From Vitrella brassicaformis (taxonomy: Eukaryota > Sar > Vitrellaceae), in assembly GCA_001179505.1 (NCBI GenBank), contig CDMY01000270.1, positions 12,974 through 62,401 on the forward strand: DNA of 49,428 bases, given 5' to 3'. The notes beneath the pieces are model-generated. The model was not told the DNA's origin. It ran no database searches and was given only the letters and a program-made list of their open reading frames with translations. Shown here one piece after another: positions 22,222 to 33,900 of the stretch. The translations under genes and the position numbers were made by a program. The first letter of the stretch is position 1; each line of letters opens with the position of its first letter.

Positions 22222-23863
22222 ACTCACACACATCCGCTCTATCCTCATCCACTCGCTCCCACTACCCACTAGCCTAGCCTAGTCTGTTTTGCTGCGTGTC
22301 CCTCTGTGTGTGTGAGTGTGTGTCTGTGTGTGCGTGACTTGTGTTGTGTGTGTGTGGGTGTTTTGTCCATCAATCTGTGTGATTTCCTTTTCGGTGTGTC
22401 GTGTGACGTGACATACATAAACGATCTACACACACACGCATTGCATTCACACACACATGACCTGACATGGGGGAGAGAAGTGGACCAGCCACATGGATGG
22501 ATGCCGTGCTTATGTGAGTGACACGCATGGCATGGCAGAGCAGAGGAGTGGTGGGTTGGGTGCCTCAGGCGCTCAGGGTTTTGGAGCCACGGACAGGCAG
22601 ACTGACTGACTGACTCTTTTGCCCATGTCAAGCTTGTGTCAAGAGACTGGCCTTGTGTCTCGTTCTGGGGCGGCCAATGGATCGTCCGTGTCGTGGATGA
22701 GCTGGCATGGATCGACACGTTGGCGGCTGCAGGCCTAGACTGGGCCAGAGCTCTGACACAGACATGGGACGGAGAATACACAGACAGACAGAGCTGGAAG
22801 GAAGGTTGAAAGAAAGGTATCTCGTGAGTCTCTCTGCGACCTGTCGGTGATGCACCCTTCGGATGATCCTCGTGCTTGTACGGGGGAGGCTGTACGGGGA
22901 GCTGTTAACCCAGCTTTCCGGACTGCCTTCACCGTGGGGGGCGAAGGAGCACCCGAAAGGCACACCGACTGTCGGCGTGCATGAACATGTGAATGAGCAT
23001 GGATGGCTGGATCCTTTATCCTCTCACCGATCCAGCGACTGCCTGCCTCCCACTCTCCTTGGCCTTTTTCCGTCGTGTGTGTGTGAAGGTGCGTGTGAGC
23101 GTGACCACGTGGCGGCGTGTCGGAGGACAGCCGGCCCACTGGGAGCACTGACTGCATGGGACACTGGTGGATTGCAATTGGTGGAGTGTTCATTGAACGT
23201 GCTGCATGGCCATGATGGATGTTGTCGGGTTTAATGCGTTTTTCTTCTGAACACGTGTGTCTCGTGTGCGGTGTGAGTGTGTGTGTGGTGGGCGGACTCA
23301 CGTGTGTGTATGTGTGTGGTGTGGTGTGGTGATGTGTGGACCGACCCTTCTGTAGATGCTTTTGCCATCCACACGTGAACATCTTGATACTTGCGTGCAT
23401 AAGTTTGTTTATGAGACTGACCAGTCGGCACCCGATGGATTCATAAAGGATCTCGCATTGACGTCAAGATTCATACGCTCACACACACACACTTACACAC
23501 ACACGCTTTTGGCTGGCCTTGGCCCTCCCATCTCGTCATCGAGCTGGCGGAGACGTTCTCTGGCACCATGCGAGCACATGGCACCAGAGGCCGTCTCCGC
23601 CAGCTTGTCGAGAAGACGGCAGAACACTCACCAGTGTCTCAACGCGCGCAGACGTGTCCGTCTGCTATGCTACACACCGCCTCGTCTAAGAGTTCTCATC
23701 TCACCTCATCGCCAGCTGAGCTATGCACAGAAGATCTCGAGTGGGTCTGCACAATCAGTACTAAGGAAACGAGTGAACGAATGCACCATTATTCAGTCAG
23801 CCAGCCAAGGACAGAAGGACGAGGACGGATTCTACAGGTATCCGGATGGGTGGTGGCTCTCGC
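22222..23863. repeat. Convergent intergenic region, partly repeat, with one strong hairpin
   Basis: This 1.6-kb region lies between the HSP90 stop and the carrier-gene stop. The first 300 bp are TG- and CA-rich. From about 22600 to 23230 the sequence is of ordinary complexity without a convincing gene; open frames in it lack recognisable protein character. A strong inverted repeat at 23542-23605 is listed separately. Confidence 0.55.
23542..23605. ncRNA. Candidate hairpin RNA (29-bp imperfect stem, 6-nt loop)
   Basis: The left arm 23542-23570 and right arm 23577-23605 are reverse complements at 25 of 29 positions, one further pair being G-U, around the 6-nt loop CGAGCA. The four non-matching positions form two symmetric 2-nt internal loops. 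This is the geometry of a microRNA precursor or a small inverted-repeat element. It lies outside any recognised exon, about 260 bp downstream of the carrier-gene stop. Expression is unknown. Confidence 0.45.
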
Positions 23864-26061
23864 TCACAGGGGGCGACGGACCGATGTGGCTGCCCTCGCC
23901 CTCTGAGCGGTCTTGAGTTTGCGGAACAGCCGCAGGAGCCGCGTGATGACCACCACCAGCTTCTCGTACACCACTGCACACCACACCAGGCCACCCACCG
24001 CAAATGGTGCGGCCAACCACCCAACATGTGTGTCGTCATGTGTGTCGCTGTCACTTACTGAACATCAAAGCAGATGCCAGCACCGTCTGAATCAGCTTGG
24101 AGGAGATACCTATTGGACATATGTGCACAGACCACACAACCCAAGTTTTGTTTTTCAGCTTCCCCCTGCTGGCATCCATCCATCCATCCATCCCATCCAT
24201 CCCTCTCGCTGCGTGCGTGTGTCCCTACCTGCATAGAGTCCCGGCAGCCCCTCCCTCCTGACGATGTCTCTAAACAACCGCACACTCGACGTCACCCTCG
24301 GCACATGGGTGGGGTGCTGCTCCTCACTCCTGTCGTTACCACCGCCCACGCCGCCCCCCTTCTCCTCCTCGCCCTCACCGCCACGCGGCTGCAACGGCGG
24401 AAGGTCCCTCTCCCTCTCCCTCTCCCTGTCGGTGTCATCGTGTTGTGTGGGGGGCCGCAGTGCTGTGCGCGACGATGACGTGGTGGTGGTTGGCTGGGTG
24501 GAGGAGGAAATGGGCCGAGAGGCTGTCGCCACGAAGCTGGAGGGCGCCCCAGTCGTCTGGAGGCGCACCTTGCATAGCTGATTTGATTGATGGGCAGGCG
24601 CGGCGGGTGAAAGGATAGAGAAAGGAGAGCAAGCAAGAGACTTTCGTGTGGGCTGGTTTGTGATGGATGTCATAATGGCGATATCGGTGTGTGCGTTGAC
24701 GGCGGTACATACCTGGTATGGGTATGTGATGAGCGTGGCGACCATCTTCGCGAAGGCTCCCGTGAAGAAGTAAAACATCGCGCTATCTGCACGACGCACA
24801 CACACACAGAGAGAGAGAGAGATGACGAGCCAGGCCTGATGGACCGTGGGTCCGTCTGACTTTTCTCTGGTTGAGTGTGTCCGAGGTTTTTCTTGAGGAG
24901 CTCGTAGACCATGAACTGAATGGCCGGGTTGCTCACCAACACCAACGCAGGACCGATGCCGTAAAACAACGCTGAAGGAGTGACACACACAGACACACAT
25001 ACACATACACATACACATGTACTGCGGCAGTGTAGTGCCGCCATTCTACGTCTGCCTACCTTGCAGGCCCTCTTCCTTCATGATCTTCTGCAGGGTCTCG
25101 CGGGCCGAGGTCTCGGCATCCTGTCACACACATAGATGGATTGGACGCATGGCGCATACAACATGATGATGGATCAGTGGCTGGCTGCAGCCGGATGACT
25201 CACTTTGCTGCGGACGGTCATCCTGGCGTTGAGAGTCCACACGGGATGCGTCAGCAGCACGTTGATCGTCCCCGCAACTGCAGCCAATGGCAGGACACAG
25301 GCGGCCAATGAATGTGTCCTGCCTGTCTGTTGGTGTTGGTGTGGCGGGTGGTGTGCGGTGCCTGCGGTGCGTACCGAATGCTGTGGCGAGGTTATGGTGT
25401 GGTTTGAATGTGCCCTTGTTGGCCTTGACAGCCATGTCCTTGAGCAGGTTGTACCAGAAGAAATAAACACTGAACCGAATGAATCAGAACACACAGACGC
25501 CCACGCAAGGATGCACCGCAGCTACGAGACAGGTTGGGCGGCTATGGGTTGGGTGGATCGTTTCAGCGCACCCCGACGAGAGCATGGATGCGACGAGGGC
25601 GGTCTTGAGTCCCTTGTAGAAGCCCTCCAGCCCTTCCCTCTCGTACATCTCCTCTATCAGCGTCAGCAGCCTCACATTCCTGCCAACGGTGGGTGGCACG
25701 CACCGAAGGAAAGGCAAACAACACACCCGCCGTGTGAATGCAATCACGCGCATCCAATCTGCCCATCTGGCTGCCCACGTGCTTACGCGTTGAGGGAGTG
25801 TTTCATCCGTATGGCCTCTAGCGGGTACAGGAGGCTCATCGCCACGGCAGATCCAACAGCACCACTGAAACAACATCGCAGTGCAGTGCGCAGCAGAGGC
25901 AATCCAGGCAATGAGTCACCGCAGGGAAGGCGAAGCGCTCTTCTGAGGTACCTGGTGCCGTGGGCGAGAACCCTTTCGCTCTCTGTGAGCGGCGCATCTT
26001 CGTCAAGGAGAACCGTCGACGCCTCCTGGAGGCGCTCCGTGGCCTTGCCGCTCTCACCCAT
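23864..26061 (-). CDS. Peroxisomal-type mitochondrial carrier family protein (PMP34/PXN-like nucleotide carrier)
   Basis: Eleven exons (26061-25952, 25864-25787, 25679-25572, 25469-25375, 25277-25204, 25120-25060, 24971-24861, 24786-24713, 24577-24229, 24109-24059, 23973-23864) join in frame to 406 residues. The three SLC25 repeats are visible: YPLEAIRM in repeat 1, THPVWTLNARM in repeat 2 and TYPYQ-LCKVRLQ in repeat 3, each followed by an amphipathic EG-x-x-G-x-Y type segment (EGLEGFYKG; EGLPGLYAG). The H/N-P-x-W second signature, FFTGAFAKMVATLITYP, and the SSKLIQTVL end segment are typical of peroxisomal carriers that exchange ATP, AMP, NAD or CoA, rather than inner-membrane carriers. An approximately 85-residue low-complexity Ser/Thr/Gly-rich insertion sits in exon 9 between helix 5 and the third matrix helix. 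Exact substrate cannot be assigned. Confidence 0.85.
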
Positions 26062-26106
26062 TTTCTGCCACTGAAAGCTTAGCTCGCAGAATCGTTACAG
26101 GTAGGT
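26062..26106. promoter_or_regulatory. 45-bp divergent promoter with AGCTCGCAG box
   Basis: Only 45 bp separate the start codons of the carrier (minus) and TAF12 (plus). AGCTCGCAG sits at 26081-26089, near the middle and 17 bp before the TAF12 ATG. This is the tightest context for the recurrent box. Confidence 0.55.
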
Positions 26107-26768
26107 ATGAGTTATCCCGGCGGTGGCCACCATCCCCTTCGTCCACCCCCCAACCCCCTTTCGGAGCAGGCTGCTGCCGCCGTGCCTGCCCAACACTTGC
26201 CTGCCCTTCGGCCTCAACCACCAGCACCGATGCCGCCATACATGCCGCGTCCCAAGGCGCCTGTCGGTGACCACCCATCGGCAGCGGCGATGCGGCAGGC
26301 GGGCCATCGGGAGCTCATGGCTGACTCGGCAGCAGCCCAGGCGGCAGCAGCCAGGGCGGCCATGGCGGGACGACGGCCGCACTCCTCTGCCGATCCGCCA
26401 CCGCCGCCGCCCACCATCACGGCCGAGACCATCCGTGCGCTGCTGGAGGACATGGCTCCTGGGTCTGAGATCGAGGACTCGGCGTGTGAGGTGATGGTGG
26501 CTCTGACGAATGAGTTCCTGGACCACACCATCGAGCAGGCGTGTCAGGTGGCGACACACCAGGGCAAGAAGGAGGCCAGGGGGGCCTATGCACTCACCAT
26601 GGACGCACTCAGGAGCGTGCTGAGTAAGCAACTGAGCAACCAGAGGCCAGGCGATGCAGGCGTGTGGTATGGTTGCTGTGCCTTGTGTGCTCAGGTCTGA
26701 ATGCCTTCACGCCACAGGCAGATGTGAAGCCCCACCAGCCACACAGGCCGTCAGCCCCACCCACTTGA
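26107..26768 (+). CDS. TAF12: TFIID/SAGA subunit TAF12-like histone-fold protein
   Basis: Two exons, 26107-26623 and 26695-26768, encode 196 residues. The first roughly 100 residues are Pro/Ala/His-rich low complexity. They are followed by a histone-fold domain (about 103-175): ETIRALLEDMAPGSEIED, then the long central helix CEVMVALTNEFLDHTIEQAC, then VATHQGKK and a third helix. The order and the ACQ-A-H-x-K junction match TAF12, which pairs with TAF4 in TFIID and with ADA1 in SAGA. The short Pro-rich tail after the intron ends SAPPT. Other H2B-like histone-fold proteins (NF-YB, NC2) are less good matches. Confidence 0.75.
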
Positions 26769-27915
26769 AGCCGGCGCACGGACCACTGAAGAGGGATCCT
26801 GTGAATCTGTCAGGATGTGCTCGCACAGTGTGACTGACTGACTCGGATTTGCGTTTGGACGACATTCGATGCGCCTGCCTTTTGTCTGTATGATATGCGA
26901 GACCGCCAGCTGGTTGCGGCGTCATCAAGATTGTGTGTGTGATATCCCTCCCTCCGACGCTCGAGTGAGCGAATCAGTCAGTGTCTTGATTCAAACGGCA
27001 GCACCACACACACAGTGTAGGCAAGGCATGTAGGTCTTCGCATCACCCATCGTCACCATCACCATCATGACAACAGACAGGAACCACAGCTAGGTGAGTC
27101 ATGGCTGATGGATGGATGGCTGGACACCGCACGCACTCACGCACCCACGCACTGAATTGAGCGAAGACAGCCACCGGAAAGCCAGACAAACACACCCACA
27201 GCCAGGGACCCTCACCTATCCTCACCCACCCGAAAAGAACACAATGAAGCACAACACGCACACATGAAGACGACATGGCATGGCATGTAGTGTGAAGTGT
27301 GCGAGATCCATATGTTTGTATGAGTGAGTAGAGTGTATGTACGAGCCACTGGGTGAGTGAATTGCCTGCCATTGAGGGTGGGGCCGAGCCAACATGACAT
27401 GACAAAACTGTCCGTCGTCGAATTAGTCGCCCCCGCACCAGTTAGGCGAGCGGGGATGGATGAATGGATGGATGCATCGATGAAGCCACGCACCGATCAA
27501 CCCCACACGCTCGCTCGACCACTCACTCACGCGGCCACTTGTCTGTCTTGAGAAACATCATTCAAGTGCGGCGACACGCATCGCATCGCGTGTCCCTGCA
27601 GGTCCGCAGGGACACACGCACACGTTTCCAACCGGCAGGTCGATGGACATGTAGATAGACAACCAGAGAGGCGGGCCGCTCCGCTCTCTCCCCTCTCCCA
27701 CCCCAGAAATCACTGACTGACTGATGTTGATGGGTGGATGACTGAGACACATGCCATCCACGGGCTCGCCTCACTCGCCCGCTCGCTCACTGAGTGCGAT
27801 GGATGAATTACTCTTGGCTGGCTCTAAAACACGCACCAATCCCACCCCACCCCTCCCCTCCCCTCCCACCCCGGCCCGGCCCGTCCCTCCTCAGTGTGGG
27901 CGAGGCGAAGAGCAC
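26769..27915. repeat. Convergent intergenic region
   Basis: This 1.1-kb region lies between the TAF12 stop and the clathrin stop. It contains CACA, GGAT and GCATG-type repeats (a CATGG pentamer at about 27273-27287) and a perfect 10-bp hairpin at 27590-27615. No coding sequence is seen. Confidence 0.6.
27590..27615. other. Perfect 10-bp hairpin downstream of clathrin gene
   Basis: GTGTCCCTGC at 27590-27599 and GCAGGGACAC at 27606-27615 are perfect reverse complements around AGGTCC. It lies about 300 bp beyond the clathrin stop, where a 3' UTR or processing signal could be. It may equally be chance in GC-rich DNA. Confidence 0.4.
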
Positions 27916-30900
27916 TCAGAATGGACGTCCGCCAGGCATCGTCTGGAACTGATCGATCATATAGATTAGAGACAGACAGACACAGAGAAGAGACACCAGT
28001 TTCCGTCGGAAAGGCAGGCCGGCCTCTCGTGTGCAGTGCAGTGCAGTGCAATGCGTGTGTACCTGTGGCTGCATGCCCATTCCTCCCGTGGTGCCCATGG
28101 CCATGCCGGGGTTGGCTGCGGCCGCCGGCATGTTGGGCATACTCGGAGGCATCCCCGGCTGCATCGTGCCAAACCCACCAGGATTCGTCATGCCACCACC
28201 TGACACACAAACGGAGGGAAAGAGGGAGGGACGCGAACACACACACGTCTGATGCATTGCCGTGGCCGTCTGCGTGTGTGTGTGTGTGTGTGTGGTAGCT
28301 GACTGAGTGGGTTTGGGTTAGACATCATTCCTGGTGGCGCCATGAGGGCAAGCTGACCCATCCCCTGCAGCATCGGATTCACTGACAAACACCACAAACG
28401 AACACACAATCACACACACACGCACAGAGGACACACTCGGATGGTCCATTCTTGTTGCTGTGGCCTGTGGTGTGTTGTGTGTGTGTGCGGCTGACTGACT
28501 TGGCATGAAGTCCGGGACGTAGTCGTTAGGTGCGGATTTCTCCTTCTGTTCCTCCTCCTCCTTGTGCTCGATCTTCTTGTCCAGCGCATCCACCCTGTAT
28601 GTGTATTCACGCACAATCTGACACACACACACAGACACACACGCGGGAACAAATCAATCAGAGCACACAACATACATAATAAGCTGGTTTTCCTCCCCAT
28701 CTCGTCTGGTCTGTCTGCTCTGCAGCAAGGTAAGCAGGCACCTGGATCATGTAAGGCATGACTTGGTCCATGAACCTGTTCCGCCACGCCAGCTCGAGAG
28801 CAATGTCCGGGCGGATGAGGTCATAGCACACGTACAGACAAGACGCGAAGCAATCTCGGTCCTGGATCTCCACAAAATACCTAGTGATTGATTATAGATA
28901 GGAGGGCAGGCAGCACAGCAACCACCACACACATACACACACAGTGCAGTGCACTGCACTGCACGCCCTCCTCTGCCCGCCCAGCTGCCTCACTTGAGCA
29001 GTGATTCCGCGAGCTCCTGGTTGCCGCTGTCGCGTGCTGTCTCCATGGCATCCTGCAACGACATGGATGGATGGATGGGCAGCAGTGGGTGGGTGTGTGG
29101 GCTGCTGTGCTGTGGGTGGCGTGAGGCACCCACCTGGTATAGCCTGTCGATCTTGGAGAGCTCAATGGACTGCTTGAACCGCTTGTTCTTGCGGTAGAGG
29201 AGACACGCTATCCGCCGCATCTCCAGGAGGTCGTGCTTCTCCACCCGCTGGGCCAGCGCCAGCTGGTCGAAGTTGTCGTACTCCTCAATAGACTGCCTGC
29301 TCAACAAGTCACATGACACACACACACACACACACATGGGAATGCGTGGCTGGCTCGTCCATCCATCCATCCATTCATCCATCCGTTGATTGTGTGCATG
29401 GCGTTGTGTCACTCAGGTACCTGAGCGACTCGTGGTCCTCTCCGTCGACGTAGAGGTCGTTGAGGGCGTCGTTGACCTCCTTGATGTTGTGCTGCTGCAC
29501 CTGCTTCATGTACGGGATGATCAGCGGCAGGTGACCCAACTTGCGAATCTGCATCAATCACAGTGAGTCCAACAAACATGACGCAACACAGACACGGCCG
29601 TGGTCACCCTGCTGCTATATGTGTGATGTGTGCGCACCTGCTGTACGACCCTTGCGTGGTCGACTTTGTTGGCCACTGCGGTGAGGAGGCCATTCAGCAG
29701 CAGCGGATACATCTCCAGGTAAAACGATATCGCCCTGTATGTCACACACACATTCAGATGGATGTCCTGATCCTCCTCCCTCCCTCCCTCCCTCCCTCCT
29801 TATGCTATGCGGCCGTTGTGTTCTGTTGTGCTGAAAAGACAGACCTGTAGAAGAGTTCCGAGTTGGAGACCTTCTGCATGACCGACACGAACTGGTCGTG
29901 TGTCCATGCCGACGGCGAGTGCAGAATCATCGTGTTGGCCGCCGCGTCGTACTCGTCATACGCAGTGTACAGAAACACCGCCTCAGGCCTAAATGTGTGG
30001 TGGTCAACACGTGTGTGTGTGTGTAGTGTAAGTGGTGTGGTGTGTGTGCCTACCCTACCACAGGCAGTGTCGTTCGCATCCCCTGATGATCTTCGGTATG
30101 TTCATGCGGCTGGCGTTGAGTTTGCAGAAGTCCATCAGCTTCTCGGGCTTGTACTTGGCGTAGAGGATGCCCAACTCGGTGTACAGCCCCACGTGCGCAC
30201 GCTCGCCACCGATGCCAGAATCCTGCACATCATCACACAACACGACACGCAAGCAACACAGCCAATAAGGCAAGGCCAGAGCGATATATGCCATGTGTGT
30301 GTGTTGGGCAGCTCACGAGAAGTTGAATGAGTTCTTCAAAGTATCCGCCCTTCTCGTAGTGTAGGATGAGCTCCTCGAGGTGGTCTGGGTGGACGATGAT
30401 GTTCATGCCGGCGATCTGTGCGCACCTGAACTCCTTGGCCGCCACGCAGGCAAAGTTGACCTCCTTCCACGTCTTGGGGTTGTTGGCCTTGCGCGCCGCC
30501 TCCACCGCCTGGCTGAACTCACCCAAATGCACGTGACACGACGCTAGCTTGGCGTTGTTAGGAATCGACTGGAACAAGATCTTCGCAGCCTGATGGGATG
30601 CATCGGATATATCGACACACAAACAGAGCGGATGTGTGTGATTGGTCGTGTGTGTGTGTGTGTTTGTGTGCGGCTGCTCTGCGTGCCTTGAAGTGTCCCT
30701 CATCGAAGAGCCTGTCGCCGACTGCCTGGACGTTGGCGGTGTTTGTGCCCGAGATGAACTCCTCCATCTCTCCGAGGTTGTCGCACTTGGCGAAGGCGTA
30801 CACGAGCTCGCTGTCGATGATTTGGTCCTTGGTCTTCTGCCGCGCCATCTGCAGATACTTGACCAGGTCTTCATACGTCTCCTCGCGCTCAGCCGCCTAC

Positions 30901-33900
30901 ACACACACAAAGCCAATGCGTGGGTGCAGGGTGGGGTCGCTCTTCGTGTGTGTGTCCACGTCTGTCATGTCTGTCACCTGGATGACGTCTTTGTAGTCGC
31001 CCGCCTCCTGTGCCTTGAGGTATGAGTCGATGGCCTGAGAGACCAGGTTCTGCACCAGCTGGGCCTTGCCTAGCTTGCTCCACACCTCAGGCTCGTTCGC
31101 CCTGTGGGTGCACAATACACGCACACACAAGGCGATGCGATCGTACAGGTGACCTGTCTTGTCTTGTCTGTCTAGTGCGTGTCACTGACTGACAGACAGA
31201 CCGACCTGGCAGCGAACTCGCCCGCCCTGTCGAGGCTCTCCAGGTTCATCAGCAGCGTGTCCACCGCATCGCTGTTGAGGTTGAACTGAACCACACAATG
31301 GACACACACACACACACACACACACACGAATGCAGCCAAGACAGGGAAGCGCATGTGTGTGTGTGTGTGTGTCGTCCGCAGCACAGACAGCACCTTCTTG
31401 TAGATGGTGAAGGCCTCCTCGTAGAGCTGGTACTGCTCGCCGAGGGCGATCTTGGCAATCTCCGGCCCGTCGTAGTTGTTGAGGCGGTTGATGTAGTCCA
31501 TCACGCGCTTCTTGTCGGCCTTGATGGCCGTCAGAATCAACAAATTCTGCAAGTTGCGGTTGCCCGAGAAATCTATGTACATCAACCAACCACGCAAGCA
31601 GACACACACACACATGGGCAGGGCAGGATGCCCTTCCTTTGTGTGTGGTCCCCTCCCTTCGCTCGTCACCGGAGTTGTGCAGGACGATTTTCTCGAGCAG
31701 CTCGATCAGCTCCTGCGGCAGGTCGGCGCTGATGAACGCCTTGACGGTGGCAGAGACCTCGTCAGGGTTGCTGCTCTCGGGCAGGGCCGTCGCCACCACC
31801 TGGTCGATGACGTTGCGTCGGAACTCGTTGTCCACCTTAAGCACGTAGCCCCAGAGGTCCTGGCTCTGACGCTCCACCAGGTACCTCGCCTGCAGCCTGA
31901 AGAGGCCGTTCTTGTTGGTCACCTCCACGAGCTCCTCGTCGCAAGACCCCCAGGCCCGCTTGTAGGCCGTGTAGGCCAGATGGGGATCGCGGTCCTCGCA
32001 GTACTTGCCGACCACCTTGGAGTCGTAAAACGCGTTCGTCTTCAGGAACGTCTCGGGCTCCCTGCAGACACACCGACAAAGGGGTTGATGCATTCATTCC
32101 TTGTGTGTGTGTCTGTGTGTGTGTCTGTGTGTGTGTCTCCTCTGTGATGGTCCCTGACTTGTTGGTGTCGATGTAGATCTTGGCGAGGGCGTTGTGTAGG
32201 TCTGGTTCCTGGTTGCCCTCGGCCATGCGAGCCTCGAGCCACGGCAGCAGCAGCCTCAGTCGGTTGCGCTTCTCGACCTCCTCCACCAGGGGGCTGACGG
32301 GGCACGCCCCTCGGACGTTCTGCAGCAGGCCCTTGATGAAGTCCTCGCTGCAGTCCAAATCGATCAACGTCCCGATCACAGTGGGCGCCTGCCACACACA
32401 CACCACACACACAGCGTGAGAAGAGCTAGTGGGGGGGAGGCGTGTGTGTGTGTGTGTGAGTGTGTTGTGTGCTGGCTGACCGACCTGTTGTGGGTTGACT
32501 TTGACGACGTAGACCTCGATGTACTTCATGAGGGAGTTCTTGTAGAGGTACTCCGCCAGCTCGCCCACAAAGTTGTGCAGGTCGCACACGTAGATCAAAG
32601 GGCGGGGGTCAGGCAGCTTCGCTTGCTGCACCACCAAACAACACAACACACACATCCAAAGACCGTCACGCACACCCACACCCACACCGAGCCCAGCCCA
32701 CCTTGAGGAACTCCTTGACCCTGACAGGGTCGTATGCGTTGGATTCCCGACAGACCCTCTCGACCTCCTGCATGTGGTTGAGTTTGGCGCACGCCTCGAT
32801 GTACTTGAAGTGCACGTCAGCGTCGTTGTTGAAGGCCAGGATGGCCCCCAGGAAGTAGAAGATGCCCTCCCAGCTGCCGAAGCTCTCGAAGAGCTCCACC
32901 AGCTTCAAAGCGCCGATCTGCTCCTGGTACTTGATCGCACACTGCCACACAGACAGACGGGCACAGATACAGACACAGGTGGGTGCATTGATTGCGTTGA
33001 GAGTTCTGTGTGCCAGGCCTGCCCTAGTGTGTGTGTGCAAGGGGATTGACTGTACTGACCTGCACGACGACTTGCAGGTTTTGTCTGTTGTGCCTGAGCA
33101 GCTCGTAGAGTGACTCCAGACACACCTCAGGTGGCATGCGGCCGAAGAACGTCGTCAGCCACTCGGGATTCAGGCCGTGGGTGTTCAACATCACCTGACG
33201 CACACAGATAAGTGGGTGCCACCGGTGGGTGTGGAGGTGCCCCCTGTGAGTGTGTGGAGTGGAGACAGGGCAGACCCACCCTCTTGATGTCCTGCACGTC
33301 GGTGTAGTGCTCCAGTGCCCGCTGGTACAGGCCGGCCTTCTCACACAGCTGGGCGATCGTCTGCCTGTCGTAGTGGGTGAACAGGTCCATCTGGAATATG
33401 GTCTCAGCCACCTGGGGCGCCTGCACCAACGACACACACACCACACACACCCACAGCCATTCATTGCCCACTGTCTCTGTGTGTGTTGATGTGTGGTGTG
33501 TGTCTCTTGCGTGAGTACGTGCAGGAGATTCATCTCGAGCAGTTTGGTCTGGAGGTACCCCTCCTCGGGCTTGTTGTTCTTGAGGTGGTCGAGGAGGATT
33601 GAGGTGAACTCCTGCAGCCTGTTCTGGCTCAGCATCACCTCCACCACACTGTTGATGTCGATCAGGGGCGGGTCGTTGTCCAGCAGCTGCTTGGCGAACG
33701 TCACGGCGCCCTCGGGATTCACCATCAGCATGTTGCGCAGAATGAACGAGTAGTCGGCCTGCACGCATACACAGCGACGCATGCCGTTGTGGCGTCTGTG
33801 TGCGTCTGTGTGTGTGTATGTGTGTGTGTGTGTACCGACCTGGTAGTTGACCTTCTTGGCGTAAGCGACGATCTGCTCGTATTGCCCTTGCTCGGTGAAA

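Noticed and set aside
23356-23916. 186-codon open frame downstream of HSP90
   Set aside because: It overlaps the hairpin and the last exon of the carrier gene on the other strand, and its translation has no protein-like conservation or domain pattern.
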